From Candidatus Kuenenia stuttgartensis (lineage in GTDB: Bacteria; Planctomycetota; UBA11346), in the NCBI GenBank assembly GCA_945876185.1, contig CAMCMZ010000013.1:1-60412 (forward strand): a stretch of DNA of 60,412 nt, read 5' to 3'. A program made the translations under genes and the position numbers. This document shows positions 1 through 9,400 of the stretch, piece by piece (the first letter of the stretch is position 1; each line of letters starts with the position of its first letter). The notes under the pieces are model-generated. The model was not told the origin of the DNA, ran no database searches, and saw only the letters and a program-made list of their open reading frames with translations.

Positions 1-43
1 AGGAAGGCAGAGAAGCTCTCTGCGCGAGGCGGATGATTGGAAA

Positions 44-70
44 GGGCCATGAGGCCCGAAAAATTTTTTT
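44..70 (+). terminator. Rho-independent terminator of an upstream gene
   Basis: A GGGCC/GGCCC stem with the loop ATGA is followed by AAAAA and seven T residues. A second hairpin, GCAGAGA-AGC-TCTCTGC, lies at 7-23. Together they look like the 3' end of a plus-strand transcript (protein or structured RNA) that begins left of the window. The upstream gene cannot be identified. Confidence 0.65.
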
Positions 71-102
71 GGTCGCCTAAGCAAGCATAATACCCTGGTA
101 AA

Positions 103-408
103 TTACAGGTGTATCACACCGGAACAGCTTAACTCAATGCCATTGCCCCAGTCTCGGAGTTCACCGGTCAGGCGGATACCATTGGGAAGCACGGCCTCGA
201 TCATCTGCGCCGGGAGCGCGGGCGTCGCCAGCGCCGCTTCAGCCTGATTTGGAGTGCGCCGTGACCATGCCATGTTGCAGCGACTCTGCAGGGCAATGCA
301 GGCATCGCCGAGCCAGCGGTGTGGTGCGTGGCTGGCCTGAAACGTACCGGGTGTCACCCATGGGGTGTTTGCCCCATTGACCAGTGGATTGGCAGACCTG
401 ATAGTCAT
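103..408 (-). CDS. Hypothetical 101-aa ORF
   Basis: An open frame runs divergently from the CNNM gene, with its ATG at 406-408 only 3 bases from the start of that gene. I recognise no family. The C-terminal segment IEAVLPNGIRLTGEL faintly recalls the tail of IS66-type accessory proteins, but the match is too short to name it. No clear ribosome binding site is visible. It could be a remnant or a spurious ORF in GC-rich DNA. Confidence 0.25.
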   Translation of the reverse strand: MTIRSANPLVNGANTPWVTPGTFQASHAPHRWLGDACIALQSRCNMAWSRRTPNQAEAALATPALPAQMIEAVLPNGIRLTGELRDWGNGIELSCSGVIHL

Positions 409-411
409 GGC

Positions 412-1956
412 ATGCCTCCCGAAGCACTGCCTCCGACGGATTCCTGGACCGCCATCATCTACGTCCTGGCTGGCCTCGCCTTGCTCGGCTGCAACTTCTT
501 CTTCGTCATGGGTGAGTTCGCCATCGTCAAGCTGCGCGACTCACAGATCGCCGCGCTGGCCCTGGCCAACGATCCACGCGCCACGATCCTGCGCCACATC
601 AAGGCCAACCTCGATGAGTACCTGGCGGTGGTGCAGATCGGCATCACCGGGGCGACCATCGGCATGGGCATTGTCATCGACGCAGGCATCGGGCAGATGG
701 TGCAGCGGGCATTCGCCGGCCTCGGCTGGTCGGGACAAGCCGCCAGCACGGTGTCGGTGATCGTTGCCTTCGCGGTTGCGACCTATCTGACCATCGTCTC
801 CAGCGAACTGGTGCCGAAGGCGATCGCCATCCGCTATACGGAGCGCGCGGCGCTGTTCGCATGCCGCCCCATGCGCATCCTCCACCGGATCTTCTACCTG
901 CCGCTCCAGGTCCTGAACCTGTCGGCGCGGCTGGTGTTGCGGATGCTCGGATTCAGCAAGGAGGTCAAGGAGGTTCGCAGCGAGGAGGAGTTGCGCATCA
1001 TCATCGGCGAGTCGCAGGATGGCGGCGTGATGCCGTTCCGCCGTCTGCTTCTCTTCGAGAATCTGTTCGACCTCGGAAGCGAGACCGTGCGGGATGCCAT
1101 GCGTCCGCGCTCGCAGGTGAAGGCAATGCCGGCAGACGGCACCCGGGAGACCATGGTCGAAGCGGTCCTGTCGCATGGTTACTCGCGGTATCCGATTGTT
1201 GCCCGCGACGCCGACCCTGGCGCTCCGCCTCTGGGCATTGTCCACGCCAAAGAGGTGCTGGCGAAACTGACTCCAAACCAGCCGCTGTCTGCCATCGCCC
1301 GCCCCTTCCTGACCTTCCCGGCTGATGCTCCGTTGGAACGAGCGCTGAGCGAGTTCCAGCGCAACCGCAACCACTTGGCGGTCGTCGTCGACGGCCAGGG
1401 ACGATGGGTCGGCCTGCTCTCCTTCGAGGATGTGATCGAGGAGATCGTCGGCTCGATCGAAGACGAGTTCGAGCGCGAGCAACCCATGCACCTCGACGCC
1501 CTGCTCACCGATCGTCGCATCGCACTCGACGTCCATGCCTCCTCGATCGAAGAGGCGATCGGCCAGGTCATGCGCACGACGCCATTGCCGGAACTGCCCG
1601 GCACCACCAGCACGGTTGATGTCGCCCGACAACTGCTGGAACGCGAGCGCAGTCTGTCCACCTATGTCGGTCGCGGTATTGCCATCCCGCATGCCCGTAT
1701 CATGGGTTTGGAGCGTCCGATCGCCATCTTCGCGCGGCTCACGCCGGGGATCGCGGTGGCCAACCGGCGCGAGACCGCCCGCTTCCTCTTCATCCTCCTG
1801 GTTCCGTCGGGTGCGCAGCGCCTGCACCTGCGTCTGCTGGCCCGGATCGCCCAGATCGCGGAAAGTGATTATACGCTGGAGCGTCTGGGCCAGGCTGACG
1901 ATGCAGCCGCTATCCAGGAGGCGTTGACAGCCGGCGACCGGGCGATGCCCGGATGA
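412..1956 (+). CDS. CNNM/CBS membrane protein fused to a PTS EIIA (PtsN-like) domain
   Basis: This 514-residue protein has three parts. Residues about 10-200 are a CNNM (DUF21) membrane domain with hydrophobic stretches near 13-35, 72-95 and 110-132 and the family-like segment VSSELVPKAIA. Residues about 225-355 are a CBS pair typical of the HlyC/CorC family (EETVRDAM-type start, LSFEDVIEEIVGSIEDE at the end). Residues about 372-510 do not look like the usual CorC_HlyC domain. They match a fructose/nitrogen-type PTS EIIA domain with the phospho-histidine motif GIAIPHAR, His427. The likely role is a membrane ion transporter or sensor gated by nucleotide binding and possibly by PTS phosphorylation. 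ATG 412 was chosen because the upstream in-frame extension lacks family features. The domain assignment is firm; the regulatory idea is inference. Confidence 0.85.
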   Translation: MPPEALPPTDSWTAIIYVLAGLALLGCNFFFVMGEFAIVKLRDSQIAALALANDPRATILRHIKANLDEYLAVVQIGITGATIGMGIVIDAGIGQMVQRAFAGLGWSGQAASTVSVIVAFAVATYLTIVSSELVPKAIAIRYTERAALFACRPMRILHRIFYLPLQVLNLSARLVLRMLGFSKEVKEVRSEEELRIIIGESQDGGVMPFRRLLLFENLFDLGSETVRDAMRPRSQVKAMPADGTRETMVEAVLSHGYSRYPIVARDADPGAPPLGIVHAKEVLAKLTPNQPLSAIARPFLTFPADAPLERALSEFQRNRNHLAVVVDGQGRWVGLLSFEDVIEEIVGSIEDEFEREQPMHLDALLTDRRIALDVHASSIEEAIGQVMRTTPLPELPGTTSTVDVARQLLERERSLSTYVGRGIAIPHARIMGLERPIAIFARLTPGIAVANRRETARFLFILLVPSGAQRLHLRLLARIAQIAESDYTLERLGQADDAAAIQEALTAGDRAMPG

Positions 1957-2072
1957 CCAAGCGGGACGAGCGTACAACAGTTCTCCGTCTGTAAGTCGTT
2001 GCTAATACCAGCGCCAGTTGTGCGCGCCACGTATGGGTCGTCCTTTTGGCCCGTATGGCCCTGCAACATCTT

Positions 2073-2237
2073 CAGCGTGGTGGCGAGGTCGGTCTCGGTG
2101 GCCTCGATCCGCCCGTTGCCACTGATGAAACCTGCACCTGGTCCGGAGGGCGCCAGACTCCACCAGATCCCAACGCTGACCACGACGATGGCGAGGACGA
2201 CCCTGGCAAAAGTGATGATCTTGGACTGCGGAGTCAT
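2073..2237 (-). pseudogene. N-terminal remnant of a HlyD/EmrA-type membrane fusion protein
   Basis: From ATG 2235-2237 the frame encodes a cytoplasmic start, one transmembrane helix (ITFARVVLAIVVVSVGIWW) and the diagnostic HlyD segment SGNGRIEATETDLATTL. After about 55 residues similarity to the family stops abruptly. The frame continues as unrelated sequence that runs antisense into the end of the CNNM gene. A normal HlyD protein has 300 or more residues, so the coiled-coil hairpin, lipoyl and beta-barrel parts are gone. No efflux ATPase or permease gene lies nearby. Confidence 0.6.
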
Positions 2238-2625
2238 GCCGGGACTCTTTGTTTCGGGTGGTGGTGCAATGGGGGGCCGTGGCTGCAGAGGTCATTCACT
2301 CGAGCATCGCCATGCCATGGATCCCAGCCTGCCGATGGGGTGAACACCCCAGAACCGGCATCGTAGCGCCGGCTTCAGTCGGCACGCACCGGTGGCGTCT
2401 GGGCCAAGTATCTGCTGCGACCGGTGCCCTAGCAGCACGTAAACGGTTGGGGTCGTTATCTCGTCGATGTGGACATCGACGCTCCTTGAGCATTGCGCCC
2501 CAGGAGCGGCGATGTCCACATCGCCGTCGTAGGTTGTTGTCGAAATAACCTGTCGACGTAGAAACCGAACCACCCGGCGACCGGCCACCTCCACCAATTT
2601 GGGGCAGGACGCCGCTGGACTGGGC
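2238..2625. other. Intergenic stretch with a hairpin, no gene seen
   Basis: No convincing ORF is present. A compound hairpin lies at about 2463-2524: the near-palindrome GTCGATGTGGACATCGAC is followed about 30 bases later by GCGATGTCCACATCGC, its reverse complement at the core. CTCCTTGAG and CCAGGAG lie between them. The segment GCGCCGGCTTCAGTCGGCAC near 2369 looks like another small dispersed hairpin. Confidence 0.4.
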
Positions 2626-3480
2626 TCAGAGGCTTTTCAGCAGCGTCGCCTCATAGGCTTCCAGTTCATCCAGGTTGTCGAGGAACCGGCGCAGGATGCG
2701 TTCCAGGTCGATCGCCCCGAGGCCGATCACCTGCACCGCGCGTTCCTCGATCGGATCGAGGACGGTGTCCCCGGGGGCGTTGAAGCCGAGGGCGCGCACC
2801 AGGTTGCGGGCGACATGGACGAGGCAGACCAGGTCGAGGTGGTCCGGGGCGTCCATCGGGTGCTGGTGGTGCATCATCACGGTGGAGATCGGCGGCGGCA
2901 GGTTCCAGGCCTGGGCGAGGAATCCACCGATTTCACACGTGTCAGCGCCGAGTTCTTCTTTGAAGAGCTGCGAAAGGGGGCCTTCGCCGGCCTTCAGGCG
3001 CAGGCAGGCGCGCGCGTAGTCGGAGGTCCATTCGATGACCCCGATCGCGGATCCGAGATCGTGCAGCAGGCCGAGCGCGCGCAGGGTGTCCTCGTCCACG
3101 CGCTTGGCCAGCTTGGTCTGGCGGTACTCGACCATCGTCTGCATCATGTGCGCAGTCGCGTTGGCGCATGACCAGCAGCCGGCTAGGGGTTTGCGCTGAT
3201 CGCTTTCGATCAGGGTGAAGTTCGACGCGAGGGCGCTGACCGCGCCGCAGCCCAGCGACTGCACCGCGATCGGAAGAGCGGTGATCGGTTCGGCGACGGC
3301 GGTGTTGGCCTGGCCCAGGACGCGCGCCACCAGCATCGGGTCGCCGGCGATTTCTTCGGTGATCGAGGCCACCGAGTCCAGGTCGCTGGCCAGGATCCGG
3401 GTCACCCGGGCCAGGGTGCGCGGCAGGGTGAACCCGCCGAAGGTGGTCAGGTGGGAGCGGATCGAGGCGATCGGGATCAT
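2626..3480 (-). CDS. HDOD domain protein
   Basis: This 284-residue protein is a single HDOD (metal-dependent-hydrolase-related output) domain. Visible features are the N-terminal LPRTLARV/ASDLDSVASI segment, PMLVARVLGQANT, SLGCGAVSALA, and a residual HD pair at His140-Asp141 in LLHDLGSAIG. HDOD proteins are usually non-enzymatic signalling outputs in chemotaxis, stress or c-di-GMP circuits. Its start overlaps the end of the upstream 110-aa gene by 4 bases (ATGA), so the two are co-translated. The specific pathway cannot be told. Confidence 0.85.
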   Translation of the reverse strand: MIPIASIRSHLTTFGGFTLPRTLARVTRILASDLDSVASITEEIAGDPMLVARVLGQANTAVAEPITALPIAVQSLGCGAVSALASNFTLIESDQRKPLAGCWSCANATAHMMQTMVEYRQTKLAKRVDEDTLRALGLLHDLGSAIGVIEWTSDYARACLRLKAGEGPLSQLFKEELGADTCEIGGFLAQAWNLPPPISTVMMHHQHPMDAPDHLDLVCLVHVARNLVRALGFNAPGDTVLDPIEERAVQVIGLGAIDLERILRRFLDNLDELEAYEATLLKSL

Positions 3481-3809
3481 GGTCCGCGTCGCGACAGGAT
3501 GCGCTCGATCGACAACTGCAGGGCGCGCATGAAGGGGATGTGCTGGACCCGGCTGAAGCGTTCCGCCAGCTTCTTCACCTGGGTCGGGTAATCCATGTCG
3601 GTGCGGTGGCCCTTGAGCGGATGGCCCTTGACGAAGATGCGCTTCGCGCCGCAGCCGCCGATGCGGGTGATCAGGTTGTCGTCGAGCACGGTCCCCTTGG
3701 GGCAGAGGATCATGTCGTTGTCCGGCAGCACGACCGGGCGGGCGAGCTCCATGCCCGCTTCCGCCTGGGATACCAGGATCCGCTGTTCATTGAGGCGGAT
3801 GATCACCAC
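3477..3809 (-). CDS. Small signalling-associated protein upstream of the HDOD gene
   Basis: This 110-residue protein has the pattern VSQAEAGMELARPVVLPDND, then LCPKGTVLDDNLITRI and GAKRIFVKG. The same pattern is common in the N-terminal segment that precedes HD-GYP phosphodiesterase domains (GM-LA-PV, L--GT-L, I--L---G---I-V). Here it stands alone, with no HD-GYP domain, and is translationally coupled to the HDOD gene. It probably works with the HDOD protein as one signalling unit. The assignment rests on this pattern only. Confidence 0.65.
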   Translation of the reverse strand: MVIIRLNEQRILVSQAEAGMELARPVVLPDNDMILCPKGTVLDDNLITRIGGCGAKRIFVKGHPLKGHRTDMDYPTQVKKLAERFSRVQHIPFMRALQLSIERILSRRGP

Positions 3810-3879
3810 GGAGGGAATCTAGCACCGGTAATCATTTTCCGCCATGGGCAGACGCACGGCAACTGTCGGCATCCTGAGG

Positions 3880-5004
3880 CTATTTCACGTATTGCGCCCA
3901 TTCCCAGGCGGCCAGGCGCTGGCGATGTTCGGCCAGCCCGGTCCAAGGATCGCCGCTGCCGGCGGCCTCAGCGACCGCCTTGGGCTGCAGACGGACGAGC
4001 AGGTTGAGCAGGACCTGGCGTACGACCGGATCCTCGCCAACCCGGCAGGCCCGGCTGACGAGCAGCGGCAGGCGGTCGCCGGCGCTCCAGCCTGGATTGT
4101 CGGTCAGCGCCTGGGCGGCGGCGGCGGCGAGCGGACGCGGGCCGCGCAGGCAGAGGTCGAGCAGCGATTCGACCAGATCGCGATCCAGGTTGCGGCTGCC
4201 CGCATCGAGGCGCACCGTTGCCAGGACGAGCGCCGCGCTGCCGTGGTCGTCCAACGTTCCGTCGCGCCATTCCTTGACCAGGCGCAGGATCGCGCGGCGC
4301 AGCAGATCCTGGGCACTGGCATCGGGGACCATGGTCACGGCGTGCAGCCGTTCCGGCCCGCTCGCGGCGAGCAGGGCCCAGTCGAGCGCCTGGCGTGCCC
4401 CCGGATCGTCGACGCCGCCGACCCCGACAAGGAGATCGAGGGCGGCCTGGCGTGCGCCGGGACTCGGACTCTCGGCGGCCGGGAGATGGTCGCCCCGGCG
4501 CGGATCCGCCAGGCGCACCGCTTGCTGCACGGCGGCGGCGGGATCGAGGATCCACGCGGTCGCGAGGGTGGCGGCGGCGATCTCGGGATCGGGTTCGGTG
4601 CTGAGCAACTGCTGCAACAGCGGCGTGAAGGCCGGATTGCGGTTCCAGCGGATCTCGCGCAGCACCGCCAGGCGCACCGAGCGATCGGTCGCCGTCCATA
4701 GGTTCTTCGGGACGCTGTCGGAATCGCGCCGGGTCCACGCGGCGTCGCGGTAGACCAGCCGCGCCGACAACAAGGTCGGACCGAGGTCGCCGGTGCGGCG
4801 CAGCAGGTACGACACCGTGCGCGCCGGCCAGTCGATCCGGGCCTCAAACAGCGACCACCAGCGGGAGCGGATGGTGGCGTCGCCGACCGGGATCGCGCGT
4901 GGCCGATCGATGAGCTCCCAGTTGATCGGCGGTTCCCCTGCGGTTGCGCTGCCGGCGAGCACCAGAGCGAGGCTCAGGCGGCCGATGGGACGTTGGTTGC
5001 CCAA
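3880..5004 (-). CDS. Secreted HEAT-repeat protein
   Basis: A protein of about 374 residues begins with a signal peptide (RLSLALVLAGSATAGE) followed by Ala/Leu-rich helical repeats of HEAT type, for example RSVRLAVLREIRWNRNPAFT and GARQAALDLLVGVGGVDD. I place the start at TTG 5002-5004. It is preceded at about 6 bases by the strong binding site GAAGGTGG and gives a clean signal peptide. The longer open frame upstream runs through repeat element R1 and is not credible. No catalytic motif is seen. It probably acts as a periplasmic scaffold. Confidence 0.65.
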   Translation of the reverse strand: MGNQRPIGRLSLALVLAGSATAGEPPINWELIDRPRAIPVGDATIRSRWWSLFEARIDWPARTVSYLLRRTGDLGPTLLSARLVYRDAAWTRRDSDSVPKNLWTATDRSVRLAVLREIRWNRNPAFTPLLQQLLSTEPDPEIAAATLATAWILDPAAAVQQAVRLADPRRGDHLPAAESPSPGARQAALDLLVGVGGVDDPGARQALDWALLAASGPERLHAVTMVPDASAQDLLRRAILRLVKEWRDGTLDDHGSAALVLATVRLDAGSRNLDRDLVESLLDLCLRGPRPLAAAAAQALTDNPGWSAGDRLPLLVSRACRVGEDPVVRQVLLNLLVRLQPKAVAEAAGSGDPWTGLAEHRQRLAAWEWAQYVK

Positions 5005-5044
5005 GCATCCACCTTCAGAGCAACCCGGCCAAGACATTTTCGAG

Positions 5045-5146
5045 AAAAATCGCAAGTGTGCCCCAGATGCAAGGCGGGAGGAAGGAGTGTGGCAGCGCCA
5101 CATGACTGACGACCAACGCAGCAGATGGGGTACAATTGCGATTTTT
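5045..5146 (+). repeat. R1 palindromic element, short form (102 bp)
   Basis: Outer inverted repeat: left arm AAAAATCGCAAGTGTGCCCC, right arm ending GGGGTACAATTGCGATTTTT. The core holds the small hairpin GTGGC-AGC-GCCAC. The same 102-bp form is at 52969 and 59906. The right end stops 4 bases before the stop codon of the minus-strand gene at 5151, consistent with a terminator role. Confidence 0.9.
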
Positions 5147-5150
5147 CGGC

Positions 5151-6290
5151 TCATTCGCCCTGGATCCAACGGGGTTGGGCGCCGGGACAGTGTTTTTCCA
5201 ACGACGTGATGAGCGCCGGATCCTGGTCGGAATACGGCCCCAGTTCGATCGCCAGGCGACCCTGACGCGCGACCAGCCGGGCCGGCAGGCCGGCGGCGGC
5301 GAGGCGTCGCACCGTGCCCTCGGCGGCGGTTCGCCGGGCCGGCTCGACCGCAGCCACGCTCAGGCGCCAATGCGCGGCCTGGGGATTCTCAGAGCGGCGC
5401 AGGACATCAAGGGCGGCTGTGCGCAGTGGAGTGTCGCCGCTGCGTGCGACCGTGGTGCCCAGGCGTTCGCGCAGGGGGCCGAGATCCGCCTGGCCTTGGC
5501 TCAGGGCCGAGGTGGTCCGCATCGCGGCTACCGCGAGTTGGCGCAGCCGGGCGGGATCATCGCCGCTGGAACCTTTGCGGACGAGGGCGAGGCTGACACC
5601 GACCCGGTAACGACGAGCCCGCTCCTGTTCGACCCCGGCGGTGAGCTTGATCTCGGCCCGCTCGACCAATCCGCGGATGGTGTCGAAACGGTAGGTGCAG
5701 ACCAGGTCGCGCACCTGCAGGTAGCGACCGTCCTGGACCCATTCGACGCTGGCTGGCAGGCGGAGCTGGAACTCCGGGGCCGCGCCGCGCCGGGTGCGCT
5801 TGACTTTTCCCGCCAGGTTGCGCTTGCCCGGGGGCAGGGTGGCGTAGGTCAGCGGGACCTCCCACTCGTCATCGATGCCGGACGGCAGCGGCAGGAGGTT
5901 GAAGTCGAAGAAGCCGATCGCCCGGCCCGCAGCCTGGGTCCGGCCGTCGGCATCAAGCAGCAGTGCCTGGCCTTCGGGCGAAAATCCGATCAGGACGATC
6001 TCGTCGGGCCGGCCGTCGGCGCGCGGCAGGACGAGCGCCACCTCGTTGTCGCCGCCGACGCAGACCAGATCCAGGCGGCGTTCCTCCTGGCGTTCCGGGC
6101 CGGAACCGCCGCCCGGCAGGATTTCTGCGGTGGTGGTGGTCAGACTATAGGACAGCAGGTCGCCGGGATTGAACGCCAGCCTACACGGCCGAAGCGACAG
6201 AGCGAAGGCCACTCCGCCAAGGACGAACACCAGCGCCCCGATCCCGAGCACCGTCCACATCGCATGCCGGACGAGGAACGAGCGCTGCAT
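5151..6290 (-). CDS. Membrane-anchored protein with a SPOR-like C-terminal domain
   Basis: This 379-residue protein has one transmembrane helix near residues 13-33 (VLGIGALVFVLGGVAFALSL), a beta-rich middle region of unknown family, and a C-terminal segment of about 70 residues (WRLSVAAVEPARRTAAEG through LAIELGPYSDQDPALI). That segment follows the SPOR pattern of a strand, a helix, a second strand and the G-(P/F)-(Y/F)-S-D turn. SPOR domains bind denuded peptidoglycan at division sites, which would place it in the periplasm. Element R2 lies upstream and R1 lies just after its stop. The SPOR call is by pattern only. Confidence 0.6.
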   Translation of the reverse strand: MQRSFLVRHAMWTVLGIGALVFVLGGVAFALSLRPCRLAFNPGDLLSYSLTTTTAEILPGGGSGPERQEERRLDLVCVGGDNEVALVLPRADGRPDEIVLIGFSPEGQALLLDADGRTQAAGRAIGFFDFNLLPLPSGIDDEWEVPLTYATLPPGKRNLAGKVKRTRRGAAPEFQLRLPASVEWVQDGRYLQVRDLVCTYRFDTIRGLVERAEIKLTAGVEQERARRYRVGVSLALVRKGSSGDDPARLRQLAVAAMRTTSALSQGQADLGPLRERLGTTVARSGDTPLRTAALDVLRRSENPQAAHWRLSVAAVEPARRTAAEGTVRRLAAAGLPARLVARQGRLAIELGPYSDQDPALITSLEKHCPGAQPRWIQGE

Positions 6291-6353
6291 GGAGGCGGAC
6301 TCTGGGCGCGCTCCTGGTTTTTCCAGCCCGGTCCCGCGTCAGCGGCCAGGGCG

Positions 6354-6439
6354 CCTCAAAAGTCGGACTTCCTGGGAGCGCCGGCGTCCCGCCGGCCGGA
6401 AAACGGCAGCCGCAGGATGTTGCCAACCGACTTTTGAGA
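6354..6439 (+). repeat. R2 palindromic element
   Basis: The outer arms are CTCAAAAGTCGG and CCGACTTTTGAG. Between them lie TTCCTGGGAGCGCC, the GC hairpin CCGGCGTCCCGCCGG and a GCA-rich hairpin. The element ends 9 bases before the stop codon of the minus-strand coiled-coil gene. The other copies, at 32460, 35111 and 52468, have the same orientation. Confidence 0.9.
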
Positions 6440-6448
6440 CAGCCTGCG

Positions 6449-9400
6449 TCAGCGGCCCGGGTTGGTATCGGGTCCGGGCAGGCTGGAGCGCGATTTCGTC
6501 GAGGACGCCGAGCTTTCGGTGTAACGGCGCAGCTTGGCTTTCAGCCCCTTGTTCTCGACATCGAGGCGAACCTTGTCGCTTTCGACCGCCTGCTTGTCGC
6601 GGCGCATGTTGGCGAGGGTCTTGGCGACTTCCTCCTGGAAGGAGGTGAGTTCGCGCCGTACGCGGTCGGCGACGGCGGTAGCCTCGTCGGCGGCCGAACG
6701 CGAGTCGGTCAGCTCCGCCTCGATCCGGCTGCGCGCTTCGCGCAGCGAATCCCGTTCGGCCTGGGTCCGGCGCAGTTCCTTGACCAGATCGACGCTGCGG
6801 CCTTCCTGGCCGGCGGCCTGGCCGGTCAGGGATTCGAACTGGGCCAGGCGTTCGTTGGCGGCGCGCAGCTTCTCGCCCAGGGCGGTGACCTCGGCCTTCA
6901 GGCCGGCGGCGTCGGCATTGAGGTCGGCCAGGGCGTCGAGCTGGCGGTCCTTTTCCTGGATCACCTTGTCGCGCTGCTCCAGGCTGCGGGTCAGCTCCTC
7001 ACGAGTGCGCTTGGCGCGGGCGTCGCTCGCCTCCAGGCGGGCGGCGAGATCGTGGCTCTCCGAGCGCAGGCGCAGCGCCTCGGCCTCGGCCCGGGTGAAG
7101 TCCTCGCGCAGGCGGGCGACTTCATCGCCCAGGTGCCCGCTAGCGGTCTCGCCTCGGGCGCGACCCTCGTCGAGGTCGGCCTGGGCGGTGCGCAGTTGAT
7201 CCTGGAGCTGCCGGAATTCCTGCTCCCGCTTGGCGGCGCGCTCACGTTCGGCTTCGATCTGGGTCTGCTGCTCGCGCGCCTGGACCTGGGCCTGGTCGAG
7301 AGCGGTTTGGCTCTGCTCAAGCTGGTGTTCGCGGTCGACCACCACGGCGCGCAATTGAGCCAATTCCTTGCTGTTGCGTTCCTCTTCAACCTTGGCGCCG
7401 GCGAGCTGACCATGCACGCTGGCCAGTTCGCGGGCGAGCGTGCCGACCCGGTCGCGTACCGCCTCGACGAAGGCTTTGCCCGCGCCGGTGAGGTGTTCGC
7501 CGCCGGTGGCCTTGGCCATCTCCAGCTTGGCGGCGGCGCGGGTGACGAGGTCGTCCGGATCGTTGCCGGCCAGCGAGGCGTTGCTGATCAGCGAGCGCAG
7601 GGCCTGGGCGATCTCAAGCTGATTCTGCTCTGCGGTCTCGGCGCGCACCAGCGTGGCGGCGGTCTCCTGGCGTTGCTCGTCGAGCTGGCGCGTGGTCTGG
7701 GCGGCCTGGGTGCGGATCTCGGCCAGGCGGCGTTCCTGGTCGCGCACCCGGTCGCTGGTCACCGACAGTTCAGCGCGCAAAGCCAGCAGTTCGCTGCGGT
7801 TCGCGGTGATCTCCTGCACCTTGGCGGCGAGCGCACCGGCCTGGTCGGCCATCTCCTGGCGGATCGCCACGACCTCGGCCTGGTGCCGACGGGCGGCGGC
7901 CTGGCTGTCCTCGAGTTCGGTCCGGGCGCCGGCGAGTTCGTTGTTCAGGCGGTCGACCTCGCCGATGAGCGAGCGTTGGCCTTCCTTGGTGCGGCTGAAG
8001 ACCTGGGTCTCGGCCTGACGGCGCGCGACCAGAGCCTCGGCGAGGCGTTTGCCGGATTCAGCGAGCTGGAGACCAAGATCGGCCGCCACCTGCACCCCGG
8101 TTTCGCCTTCAGCGGGCAGTTGCGACAGCGCGAGTTCGAGGTCGACGCGCGCATCGTCGATGGCCGGCAGGTTGGCACTGCCGTCCGGGGTCTGGGTCGC
8201 GGCCACGGCGGCGAGCGCCTCGGCGAGTTGGCGGTTGGCGGTCTCGGCAGTGCCCGCGCGCGCGGCGGCGGCGGACAGCTTCGCCTGGGTGTCGTCCAGG
8301 CGGAAGCGCAGCTCGGCTCCGGTTTTTTCCAGGGCCTCGCGCTTCTGGGTCAGGACGCCGATGATCTCGCGCGCGTTCTCGCTCGTCTCCTTGTTCTCGT
8401 CGATGGCGGCGGTGGCGCGGCTCTGCGCCGCGTCGCGCTCGCTCGTCACCGTCGTCAGTTCGGCCGCCAGGCGGGTGGATTCGGCCACCAGGGCCTGCTT
8501 GCGCTCGACCAGGTGCTGGACGGTTTCCTGGAGCTGGCTGACGATCGGCACGTCGGCGGTGCCGTCGGCCTGTTCCGACACCAAGGCGAGATCGGCGGCG
8601 GAGTCAGCCAGTACCTCGTCGCCCTGGGCGGCGGCGACCACGCTGGCGGACAGCGTCTTCACCTGCTGCAAGTGCAGTTGCGCCCGGGCTTGCGCGGCGG
8701 CGGTGGCAGCCGTGGCGGCGGCGAGTTCGGCCCCCAGCCGTTCGGTCTCGCGCTGGGTTTCCGCAAGCTGGGACTGGAGCTTCGCGTTCTCGGCCTTGAG
8801 CCCGGCACGCAGGATGGCGGTCTCGGAGATGCGCGCCTCCTTGGCTTCGAGTTCGAGGCGGTAGGCCTCGCCCTTGCGCACGGCTTCTTCCACCCGCGTC
8901 TTGGCGGTCTCAAGTTCGGCGGTCAAGGCGCGGGCCTCGCCGGTGTGGCGGATGTCCGCCTCCTGGGTCTGGCGCAACTGCGCCAGGGCGGTTGCGAGCT
9001 GCGCCTTGCCCTGCTCGGCTTCCAGCCGCAGGGCGTCGCGTTCGCCGGCCAGGCGGGTGGATTCTTCGGCCAGCACCTGCTTGCGCGCCGCGAGCCGGGC
9101 GACGGCCTCGTGGATCGGCAGCGGGGTGAGATCGGGCGCCGGCGCGTTTTCGGCGCGCTCCTTGGTGAAACGGTCGGTCGCGGGTTTCGCCGTCGACACC
9201 GGGCTGGGCGCAAAGGCGGCTGCCAGCACCGGATCGTTGCTGGTAGCGGCCGAAACGGTGGCAGCCAGGGCCTGGGCGCGTTCGCGCTCGGCCTGTGCTT
9301 TCTCCTGGGCCTCGGCCTTGGCTGCCTGAGCCTCGGTTTTGGCCGCCTGGGCCTCGGCCTTGGCGGAAGCGAGTTCGGCATTGAGGCGCACCCCGGCGCG

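Noticed and set aside
541-1977. Long minus-strand ORF opposite the CNNM-EIIA gene
   Set aside because: Arg/Asp/Gln-rich nonsense composition, typical of the complement of a real high-GC gene. The plus strand has clear domains.
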